Source of the DNA: Pseudoalteromonas prydzensis
Lineage (GTDB): Bacteria > Pseudomonadota > Gammaproteobacteria > Enterobacterales > Alteromonadaceae
Direction: 5' to 3'
Length of the DNA: 64,000 nt
NCBI RefSeq assembly: GCF_001661495.1
Contig: NZ_BDDT01000001.1
Coordinates: forward strand, 620,001 to 684,000
The position numbers were made by a program, and so were the translations under genes. This document shows, one piece after another, positions 30,223 through 37,836 of the stretch (its first letter is position 1; each line of letters begins with the position of its first letter). The notes beneath the pieces are model-generated. The model had not been told where the DNA came from. It did no database searches and saw only the letters and a program-made list of their open reading frames with translations.

Positions 30223-31026
30223 ATGCACACAGATGTAAATGCCCTATTTGACAACCTATGGCAAAATTATTTATCCGTTACGCCTTCGGCGGTTAAGGTT
30301 CATGAATTACTCGGTTCAACGCAAAAAGATGATGTGATTAATGATCACATTGCATTGAGAACATTTAACCATGAGCACATTGGCCTTGAAAAACTTGCAG
30401 CCCACTTTTTAGCCGTTGGCTATAAAGAATGTGGCGAATACCACTTTGAAGCTAAAAAGCTTTACGCTAAACATTATGAGCACAGCGATCCTACAAAGCC
30501 AAAAGTGTTTATCTCAGAACTTTTAGTTGAGCAATGCTCACCTGAGCTGCAAGCCATCGTTAATGATATGGTTGCAAATATCGATGCCGCAGCGGTAACT
30601 GCAGATGACTTTTTATATTCAGGCACTCACTGGCAAGTTAGCACCGAAATCTATAAAAAACTGCTTGCAGAAAGTGAATATGCAGCATGGATGTCAGCAT
30701 GGGGGTACCGTGCTAACCACTTTACTGTGAGTATTAATGAACTGGCAAAGTTTGATAATATCGAAGCGGTAAACCAAGCACTAAAAGATGCAGGTTTTGC
30801 GCTTAATACATCAGGGGGTGAAGTTAAAGGTTCTCCAGAAGTTTTACTTGAACAGTCATCAACCCTTGCTGATGATTTTGCCGTAGAGTTCAGCGATGGC
30901 AAGATGAGTGTACCGAGCTGTTTTTATGAATTTGCACTTCGTTACAATAAGCCAGATGGCGAGCTTTACACTGGCTTTGTTGCCGCTTCTGCCGATAAAA
31001 TTTTTGAAAGTACCAACGCACGTTAA
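30223..31026 (+). CDS. DUF1338 family protein (non-haem Fe dioxygenase fold)
   Basis: A 267-residue member of the DUF1338 family, whose characterised larger members (HglS) are Fe(II) 2-oxoadipate dioxygenase/decarboxylases. Visible features are NDHIALRTFNHE, YHFEAKKLYAKHY, and SWKV-type strands, with candidate His/Glu metal ligands in the first and last motifs. It follows astD by about 47 bp with its own AAGGA site and ATG at 30223, so it is probably in the ast transcript. A role in arginine or keto-acid metabolism is inferred from position only. Confidence 0.85.
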   Translation: MHTDVNALFDNLWQNYLSVTPSAVKVHELLGSTQKDDVINDHIALRTFNHEHIGLEKLAAHFLAVGYKECGEYHFEAKKLYAKHYEHSDPTKPKVFISELLVEQCSPELQAIVNDMVANIDAAAVTADDFLYSGTHWQVSTEIYKKLLAESEYAAWMSAWGYRANHFTVSINELAKFDNIEAVNQALKDAGFALNTSGGEVKGSPEVLLEQSSTLADDFAVEFSDGKMSVPSCFYEFALRYNKPDGELYTGFVAASADKIFESTNAR

Positions 31027-31036
31027 TTAATTATAT

Positions 31037-31059
31037 AAAGCCCGCAAGGGCTTTTTTTT
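31037..31059 (+). terminator. Rho-independent terminator after the ast operon
   Basis: AAAGCCC-GCAA-GGGCTTT hairpin with a tetraloop followed by a run of eight T, 11 bp after the DUF1338 stop. Confidence 0.9.
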
Positions 31060-31113
31060 AAAAGACAAAATTAAAGTTTCTTGTTATTTTAATAATAACT
31101 AAAAGGAACTTGT

Positions 31114-31938
31114 ATGAAAATTCTGCAACTCATTTACTTGGCTTTTATGCTGCCGAGCCTTGCCTATGCAAAGCAAGCTGTTACTTTTTTATCTTATGAA
31201 TATTTTCTCACCGAAGAAGAAAAATCTATTGCTGATGAACGCTACCTTGCTGCTTTTACGCAAGCACTCAGCCATAAATTTAAAGTAGAGCAATACACAA
31301 CCAATGCCGCTCGGATGCTAAAGCAGCTCTCAACTCAAACCAATGCGTGTAGTTTTAACATATTGAAAACAACTCAGCGCGAAAAGCAATTTATTTTCTC
31401 TGCGATGCCTTCTTCTATGTTCCTACAACGCAGAGTATTTGGGTTAAAAGAAACGCTTAAGGATTTGCCTGAGCAAGTTTCAATTTCAAAGTTACTCGCA
31501 AATAAGTACACCTTTGCCACTCTTACATCTACTAGTTATCAAGAACTTGATAGCATGCTGGCCATGTACCAACATCAAATCGTGCCCATAATTGGTGCAG
31601 GTGATTTTTCCCGTTTAGCAAAACTACTCTTACACAAGCGTGTTGATATGATCATTGACTATGACATGAGTGTTAAACACTTTTTAACACCGCAGCAATA
31701 TGCTGAACTAGATAGCCGTGAGATCATAGAATACCCAGAGTTCAATAGCGGCTACTTTGCCTGTAGCAGAACCCAAGTTGGCGCTGAAGTGATTGAGCAA
31801 ATAGATGCACTCATGCAAAGTGCTAAAATGCACCAACCCATCAAGCAGTATCACTATGCTAGTTTTCAACCTGAAGTAGCTACACGAATTATGACTATTT
31901 ATAAGACCTATTATAAACCAGAGACTTATAATGATTAA
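31114..31938 (+). CDS. Periplasmic solute-binding-like protein (SBP_bac_3 type)
   Basis: A 274-residue exported protein with a cleavable signal peptide (MKILQLIYLAFMLPSLAYA). The mature part has the two-lobe layout of family-3 binding proteins of the kind often found without transporter genes in this order (YTTNAARMLKQL, NILKTTQREKQFIFSAMP, LLHKRVDMIIDYDM). The ligand is unknown and no permease or ATPase gene lies nearby, so it may be an orphan sensor or binding protein. Confidence 0.75.
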   Translation: MKILQLIYLAFMLPSLAYAKQAVTFLSYEYFLTEEEKSIADERYLAAFTQALSHKFKVEQYTTNAARMLKQLSTQTNACSFNILKTTQREKQFIFSAMPSSMFLQRRVFGLKETLKDLPEQVSISKLLANKYTFATLTSTSYQELDSMLAMYQHQIVPIIGAGDFSRLAKLLLHKRVDMIIDYDMSVKHFLTPQQYAELDSREIIEYPEFNSGYFACSRTQVGAEVIEQIDALMQSAKMHQPIKQYHYASFQPEVATRIMTIYKTYYKPETYND

Positions 31939-31944
31939 TATTAC

Positions 31945-32450
31945 TTATCGACAAAATAAAAAATCGTCTTTACTTGTTTGATCTTTCTATTTCAGAAAGT
32001 AAACACTGGTTTTATTATAATGGCGCGTCATTAATGGTGCTTCACTGTAGAGCCGCACTTCAACAGTACAGTTCAGTTCACTTAGCAGCGCATTGCCTTA
32101 CATTTTGCACTGCACCACACGCAGCTGTTTTTGCGTCCAACTAAAAGAAGGTCCAGCTTTGACTTAGTCACAGCGGTGAAGTTGATTTTGTTGTCAGCCA
32201 AACAGCTAAGCGTACTATTTACATCCGCCAATTAAGCATGGTGCGGATATTCGTGATGCACTTGAGTAGGCTGTAATGTATTTATTGATAACATCAACGA
32301 ACTTGAAAAGTTTATTGCTTACAAAAACAAGTAAAGGGCTAAGTTCGTTTGAACTTTCGTAATGCAGATGCATTTGCTGACTAATTTTATCAAGTCCTTA
32401 GCTATGTGATACAAAAACGCAGTTGCTTATTTCAACTGCGTTTTTACTGC
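31945..32450. other. Gene-poor stretch with possible decayed coding sequence
   Basis: About 500 bp without an ORF over 60 codons. Short coding-like pieces are seen on the plus strand, for example near 32180-32240 (SGEVDFVVSQTAKRT) and in another frame near 32238-32262 (HGADIRDALE), then INELEKFIAYKNK near 32295-32330. Frame changes and stops separate them. This pattern fits a decayed gene, but no family was recognised and chance is possible. Confidence 0.25.
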
Positions 32451-32470
32451 CTTAAAATAGAAAATAACCA

Positions 32471-33751
32471 CTATAAAAATAGCGGTTTATAATCATTCTC
32501 TAACTGTTCAAAAGACAGGTTACCTATAAAGCGACCAAAACTGAGCCAGGTTGCTAAGCCGCGTAGATCTTTAAAGTGCGGTGGCACAAACTTAGGATCT
32601 TCAATCACGCCTAAATCATGTAGCTGTGATATTAGCCTAAAGTCATCAATTGAAATCTTACCAACGAGTAACAGGGGCAGTTGGTCAATGCGGCCAAGTT
32701 GAATGGCGACACGGATCAAGTTATACACCAACACAAAACCTTTGATATAAGCAATGTCTTTAGTAAACGGTAAACCTGTAGCAGTACTACCACGGAAAAC
32801 TCGTTGCGCAAGGGTGTAACTTTCATCTTTACTTAATCCTTGCGCTACATAGTCTCGGTAAATATCGACAAACTCAGCGCCGTCTATTACCTTAGTAACG
32901 GCTTGGATACGATTAACAAGCTTAGCTAAACGCCGTGGTGTTGATTTAAGGGTGATGATTTCCGTCAATACCGCAAGGCCTTCTTGGGTCACCGTTGAAC
33001 TTGGCGTGCCTTTACTCAAACAGGTTAAATAAGGTTGTGCTAACCCATTTTGCGTGGTGCCAACATGGATCCAGCCTTCATGAACTTCAAGGATATCCAG
33101 CTCACGCTGTGAAAATTTCACATCTTGATTAAGTTTGATATTGTTCGCGCCAGCTGCGGCATCACTGACTATTCCATCACTGATGATCACTTCAACATCA
33201 ATACCAGGCATGCTGACGCTCACTTGCTCCGCAAGAATTTTAACCGCAGCATCGGCATCAATATTTTTTGGATCATCCGGTAAAATGTCCGCAGCAAGCA
33301 GGTTCTTAAGTGGCAGTTCAAGCATATTTGCAAGCTCTGACAACGATGGTTCACCCGCATGAAAAAGATCTTTTGGGTGACCAAACAATTCTACTGACAA
33401 ATCATGAAACTCCGCAGTGCCACGATATTCAAGCATATTAAGTACAGTTTTATACTCAGCACACATTTTGCTCATATACTGAGTAATTGGGTTGAGTTGC
33501 CCGAGCTGACTAATAATATTGCGATTTAAATCAGAAAACGCTTGGCGCAACTCACTGGGTACAAACCCTAAATCACGTTGTTGGTAATAGGCTTTATCGA
33601 CCAAAGGGTTCTTTTGACATTTTTGCCTAAAGAACTCTTCTTTAACGCTTTTATCCCAATTAATCGCATCTAAAATACGGATCGGTGTTTGCAGGGCGAT
33701 TAATCTATCTGATAATTCGCGAGTTTTAAGTAATAACGCCTTATCTATCAT
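32471..33751 (-). CDS. DUF1704 (QEGLA-motif) metallopeptidase-like protein
   Basis: A 426-residue protein of the family annotated as flavohaemoglobin expression-modulating QEGLA-motif protein. The zinc-type motif HEGWIH (H224-E225, H229) and the QEGLA motif (E257) are both present, matching the HExxxH + E layout of the eukaryotic MATCAP tyrosine carboxypeptidases. Peptidase activity is therefore plausible, but the bacterial substrate is unknown. Stand-alone gene, convergent with the preceding region. Confidence 0.85.
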   Translation of the reverse strand: MIDKALLLKTRELSDRLIALQTPIRILDAINWDKSVKEEFFRQKCQKNPLVDKAYYQQRDLGFVPSELRQAFSDLNRNIISQLGQLNPITQYMSKMCAEYKTVLNMLEYRGTAEFHDLSVELFGHPKDLFHAGEPSLSELANMLELPLKNLLAADILPDDPKNIDADAAVKILAEQVSVSMPGIDVEVIISDGIVSDAAAGANNIKLNQDVKFSQRELDILEVHEGWIHVGTTQNGLAQPYLTCLSKGTPSSTVTQEGLAVLTEIITLKSTPRRLAKLVNRIQAVTKVIDGAEFVDIYRDYVAQGLSKDESYTLAQRVFRGSTATGLPFTKDIAYIKGFVLVYNLIRVAIQLGRIDQLPLLLVGKISIDDFRLISQLHDLGVIEDPKFVPPHFKDLRGLATWLSFGRFIGNLSFEQLENDYKPLFL

Positions 33752-33814
33752 GCTCTAAGCTCACTAATGAATGAGTCTAGAGCATAGGCTAGATTTACAC
33801 GTTTTCAAAGCACA

Positions 33815-34714
33815 TTATGGTGTATTTTGTAGATTGACTGAGCTTGTGAAATCAGTAATACGATTTATTATTTTACCGTCTTTGTAAACTAATAATGTCG
33901 GTACTTTACTGATTTCATTATTGATAAATAAATCATTACCATAATCAATTGTTAAAGGGTGACTCACGTTAAACTTCTCTTTGTATTCTGTCACAGCCGC
34001 TTGATCTGTCCATAGTTGGCTAATTCTTGCTTCACTATCTACCCCCTGCTTGGCTAACGTGTTCATTTGCTGTTGAGCTGCAACACAATTCTTTGCCATT
34101 TCCGGGCGCGTATCTGCTAAATACCAATCACACCAGGTTGCTGTAAAGAGCACCGCTTTTAAGCCTTGTGTAGGAATATCTAAAGCAATAGCTGCCTGCT
34201 TGTTTGCTTCATCTAACAAGCGTGTTTTTTCAACCACACCATCATGTGATAATAACCGCAATGTATTATCGAGCGCTTTATCTGCCTCGTGTCCTTGGAA
34301 AATAACTTTGCCCGTTTTATCCAGTAGCACATGAAAAGGTGTACCAATAAACTGATAATGTTGAGCCACCTTACCTGTATCATCCGTCATGATTGGCATG
34401 GTTAAATTAAAGCGGTTTTTCACCGCAGCAACTGCAGCGGGGCCGTCATTGAGATCAATATTGATTGCTATGGTATCAATCGTATCCCCATATTGTTCAT
34501 AGGCATGTTGAAAATGCGGCATCTGCTGCATACACGGTTTGCACCAGGTCGCCCAAAATTTCAAATAAACAGGTTTGTTACCAACAATTTTGCTCAGCTC
34601 GAATAACTCACCTTGTTGATCTTTTAACACTAAGTCCTCTTCATTTGCCAGCACGTTGTGAGAGCTTATAAAACACAAAACCAACAGTAGCAGCGTAGTA
34701 TAATTAAATTTCAT
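33815..34714 (-). CDS. Exported TlpA-like protein with two thioredoxin-fold regions
   Basis: A 299-residue periplasmic protein with a signal peptide (residues ~1-23). The N-terminal thioredoxin domain has the redox motif WCKPC (C58, C61). A second, degenerate thioredoxin-like region begins around residue 180 (VLFTATWCDWYLADTRPE) and ends with VPTLLVYKDGKI. The first domain would act in periplasmic thiol-disulfide exchange; the second lacks a CxxC. The two-domain layout is less common than simple TlpA. The partner is unknown. Confidence 0.82.
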   Translation of the reverse strand: MKFNYTTLLLLVLCFISSHNVLANEEDLVLKDQQGELFELSKIVGNKPVYLKFWATWCKPCMQQMPHFQHAYEQYGDTIDTIAINIDLNDGPAAVAAVKNRFNLTMPIMTDDTGKVAQHYQFIGTPFHVLLDKTGKVIFQGHEADKALDNTLRLLSHDGVVEKTRLLDEANKQAAIALDIPTQGLKAVLFTATWCDWYLADTRPEMAKNCVAAQQQMNTLAKQGVDSEARISQLWTDQAAVTEYKEKFNVSHPLTIDYGNDLFINNEISKVPTLLVYKDGKIINRITDFTSSVNLQNTP

Positions 34715-34877
34715 CGTTGTTCTCCCTAAAATAAATACACTTTAGCATGATGGCTAAATACCCTGATTGTAATTTTGCGACATAGCAAATTTTTTCAGGC
34801 ATTTATTATCACATACTATAAACTTAATATGACTTGGTTTCGTATTATCGATTGATAAACGTAATATTGGAGTAATT

Positions 34878-35135
34878 ATGAAAAATGACATTGAAACAAA
34901 AGAGATTTTGTCAGTTTACGAGCATATTATTCAACATGGTGAAGCATGCGAGGATGGCAAGCATTATCAAGGAGTAACTGCATTTTCAGATATTGACGGC
35001 TACACCATTTATCTCAAGGGTAGCGGCGTGCAATTACGGTTTGGTTTTCATAATACTTATCATCTCGATTATGAACATGACAAACACAAAGATGACTTTC
35101 TCAAAAAGATAGAAAATATACTTAACGAAGTGTAA
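34878..35135 (+). CDS. DUF3081 family small protein
   Basis: An 85-residue cytoplasmic protein with ILSVYEHIIQHGE, GYTIYLKGSGVQL and FGFHNTYHLDYE, the pattern of DUF3081, whose function is unknown. A GGAG ribosome-binding site lies upstream of the ATG. The next gene begins two bases after its stop, so they form a two-gene unit. Confidence 0.72.
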   Translation: MKNDIETKEILSVYEHIIQHGEACEDGKHYQGVTAFSDIDGYTIYLKGSGVQLRFGFHNTYHLDYEHDKHKDDFLKKIENILNEV

Positions 35136-35137
35136 AT

Positions 35138-35446
35138 ATGAGTTTTAACAGAGTACGCCGTCAGCGCTCATCGGCCTGTTATAACAAGCATACAGATTTT
35201 ATATCTAAAGTGGTTTCATCATTACGTGCTGATCCTTGCAAACTTGGTATTATTAAAAGTAATCTTGACGAGTATCGTAAGCAGCGATTTCTTAAAAAAG
35301 GCTTTTTAACTGCAATTGAGCGATTCGACTGGGTATTCGAAGCATCCGATGATATAGAAGACATCTGTCAGCAAATTCTCGCGGATGACTATATAGGCAA
35401 TCGCTTGCGTCGCTATCCGTTATTGTTCAAAGGTATTGTTGAATAA
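35138..35446 (+). CDS. Small conserved-looking protein, unknown
   Basis: A 102-residue soluble, basic protein (MSFNRVRRQRSSACYNKHTD ...), predicted largely helical. It carries GFLTAIERFDWVFEASDDIED in its middle and RLRRYPLLFKGIVE at the end. No family was recognised. Spacing of two bases from the DUF3081 gene and normal codon use support a real gene. Confidence 0.6.
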   Translation: MSFNRVRRQRSSACYNKHTDFISKVVSSLRADPCKLGIIKSNLDEYRKQRFLKKGFLTAIERFDWVFEASDDIEDICQQILADDYIGNRLRRYPLLFKGIVE

Positions 35447-35549
35447 AATCAGTCGCTGATCGTACCTAAATGGTAAACCACCGTTTATAGATGATACTCA
35501 AGCTTAAAAATGATAGATTGCGGCAATTTATTATTTTAAGAGTCTTGCA

Positions 35550-37148
35550 ATGTCAGAAGCCGTCGACAAAGCCAACTCAACCAATGAAGCTAAACCATCG
35601 GGATTATTTAACCGATTTTTAGCCTCTGTTGAGTTTTTGGGGAACATGCTACCCCACCCTATCACTTTATTTGCGTTATTTTGCGTAGCCATTATTTTAT
35701 TCAGTGGCATCGCTGATTGGTTTGGTTTAAGTGCGATTGATCCACGCCCAGTTGGCTCTGCAGGTCGTGAACCTGATGGAGTAATTGAAGTTGTCAGCCT
35801 ACTAAGTGCTGAGGGATTACAACGTATCGTAACAGGACTTGTTACTAACTTTACTAGCTTTGCCCCTTTAGGCACAGTACTTGTGGCTTTATTGGGTGTT
35901 AGCGTTGCTGAACACTCAGGGTTACTTTCTGCGGCAATGCGTGGCATGGTGATGGGCGCCTCAAAGCGTTTAGTCACCTTTATGGTCGTATTGGCTGCTA
36001 TTTTATCTAATACCGCATCAGAGCTTGGCTATGTGGTGCTCATTCCGCTGGCAGCGATGATATTTCATAGTTTAGGCCGTCATCCACTCGCTGGTTTGGC
36101 TGCCGCTTTCGCGGGTGTTTCTGGTGGCTATAGCGCTAACTTATTACTTGGTACAATCGACCCGCTACTTGCAGGTATCACCACACCAGCGGCTCAAATG
36201 ATAGATCCTACATATCAAGTAGGCGCTGAAGCAAACTGGTATTTTATGATGATATCGGTGCTGTTAATCGCTGTATTAGGCACTTGGGTTACTGAGAAAA
36301 TTGTCGAGCCACGATTAGGGAAATACAACCCAGACGAGGCCAGCGCCGATCTAGCAGAAAATAATATAGAAGGCCTCACAGCCAAAGAAAAATCTGGCCT
36401 AAAATGGGCTGGTGTATCATTATTATTAGTGTCTCTTTTATTGGCTTGGACAATTGTTCCAGCTGATGGCATTTTACGTCATCCTGAAACGGGACTATTT
36501 GCTCATTCACCTTTCTCAAAAGGCATTGTTGTATTTATTTTTATCACTTTTGGTATCCCAGGTTTTGTCTACGGACGCATCGTTGGCACCATGAAAAATG
36601 ATAAAGATGTGATCAACGCCATGAGTAAAAGTATGAGCTCAATGGGCATGTACATTGTATTGGTATTTTTTGCCGCACAGTTTGTAGCGTTTTTTAAATG
36701 GACAAACCTAGGCACTATTTTAGCGATTAATGGTGCAGCCATGTTGCAAGCATTAAACTTAACAGGCCCAGAAGTGTTTGTTTTGTTTATATTAATGTGC
36801 GCAGTTGTAAATCTAAGTTTAGGTTCATCGTCTGCACAATGGGCAATAACGGCCCCTATTTTTGTACCAATGTTAATGCTAATAGGCTACGCCCCAGAAA
36901 CCATTCAAGCAGCTTATCGTATTGGTGACTCAGTCACTAATTTGATCACCCCAATGATGAGTTATTTTGGCTTGATCCTCGCGGTAGCAACAAAATACAA
37001 AAAAGACATGGGCATAGGCACTCTTGTCGCCACAATGCTGCCTTACAGTATGATCTTTTTTGTCGGGTGGGTTGCTCTGTTTTACTTGTGGGTGTTTGTA
37101 TTTGGTCTGCCAGTAGGGCCAGGTTCGCCAACTTACTATACGCCATAA
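35550..37148 (+). CDS. AbgT family transporter
   Basis: A 532-residue polytopic inner-membrane protein of the AbgT family (p-aminobenzoyl-glutamate import or sulfonamide export). Key parts are FLGNMLPHPITLFALFC, the hairpin region LSNTASELGYVVLIPL, and near the end GSSSAQWAITAPIFVPML and GDSVTNLITPMMSYFG, all typical. Family members are described as either importers or sulfonamide-extruding exporters; sequence alone does not choose. Confidence 0.93.
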   Translation: MSEAVDKANSTNEAKPSGLFNRFLASVEFLGNMLPHPITLFALFCVAIILFSGIADWFGLSAIDPRPVGSAGREPDGVIEVVSLLSAEGLQRIVTGLVTNFTSFAPLGTVLVALLGVSVAEHSGLLSAAMRGMVMGASKRLVTFMVVLAAILSNTASELGYVVLIPLAAMIFHSLGRHPLAGLAAAFAGVSGGYSANLLLGTIDPLLAGITTPAAQMIDPTYQVGAEANWYFMMISVLLIAVLGTWVTEKIVEPRLGKYNPDEASADLAENNIEGLTAKEKSGLKWAGVSLLLVSLLLAWTIVPADGILRHPETGLFAHSPFSKGIVVFIFITFGIPGFVYGRIVGTMKNDKDVINAMSKSMSSMGMYIVLVFFAAQFVAFFKWTNLGTILAINGAAMLQALNLTGPEVFVLFILMCAVVNLSLGSSSAQWAITAPIFVPMLMLIGYAPETIQAAYRIGDSVTNLITPMMSYFGLILAVATKYKKDMGIGTLVATMLPYSMIFFVGWVALFYLWVFVFGLPVGPGSPTYYTP

Positions 37149-37163
37149 ACCGGATTAACATTT

Positions 37164-37190
37164 AATGCCAGCACTTGCTGGCATTTTTAT
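37164..37190 (+). terminator. Terminator after the AbgT gene
   Basis: AATGCCAGCA / TGCTGGCATT hairpin followed by TTTATTTT, 16 bp after the stop codon. Confidence 0.85.
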
Positions 37191-37240
37191 TTTAATGAGC
37201 TTTAATAAACCGACTCCATTAATACTTTACAACTCAGATA

Positions 37241-37270
37241 AAAAAAAGCCCCAACTATAAAGCAGGGGCT
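37241..37270 (-). terminator. Terminator of the lipoprotein gene
   Basis: Read on the minus strand, AGCCCC ... GGGGCT is followed by a run of seven T, about 20 bp after the lipoprotein stop. Confidence 0.8.
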
Positions 37271-37290
37271 GCATTTAAACTCTCGACTAA

Positions 37291-37800
37291 TTAGATAGCA
37301 GTTTTTGTTTTATCATTTGCTGCTTTTTGCTCTTCAACTTGAATAAACATAGCATCTACAAGTTCGATAATTTTTTCTTTTGCGTCAATAAACTTATCTA
37401 AGCCTGCACCAGCACGATAACTTGCCTGTGCAATTGTATCTGCTTGCTCAACATCTTTAACCCAGATATTTGCATACGACATATAAAGCGCGAGATCCCA
37501 ATGCCAATTCGCTACATAAAATGCCACTGCATTACAGCCTTGTGCATCTACTGGCTCAAAATCAGTTTGATATGCTTGATGCTTCATTACATAGTTTGCA
37601 GTAATAACTTTTGTTTCTACATTATGCTTTGCAAAACCTTCTTGTAACGCAGTAACAACGCCCTCTTTTACTTGCTTGTGCTCCGCTATACACACTGTTT
37701 TAGGTCGCTCGGCTTCAAAACGGCTAACATCTTGTTTTGCGGCACAGCCAGCTAATGTTGCTACAGCAATAGCTGCTGCGGTAAGTTTAAGTAGTTTCAT
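37291..37800 (-). CDS. Small lipoprotein (Sbal_3080-like)
   Basis: A 169-residue lipoprotein: signal MKLLKLTAAAIAVATLAGC with the lipobox LAGC (lipidated Cys19). The mature domain resembles lipoproteins of the Sbal_3080 type in Shewanella relatives (from memory), with VCIAEHKQVKEGVVTALQEGF, VAFYVANWHWDLALYMSYANI and a C-terminal charged helix. Function unknown. It has its own terminator, and a good ribosome-binding site precedes the ATG. Confidence 0.72.
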   Translation of the reverse strand: MKLLKLTAAAIAVATLAGCAAKQDVSRFEAERPKTVCIAEHKQVKEGVVTALQEGFAKHNVETKVITANYVMKHQAYQTDFEPVDAQGCNAVAFYVANWHWDLALYMSYANIWVKDVEQADTIAQASYRAGAGLDKFIDAKEKIIELVDAMFIQVEEQKAANDKTKTAI

Positions 37801-37836
37801 TTTTATATTTCCAGTTTGTTATTATTAAAGTATTTG

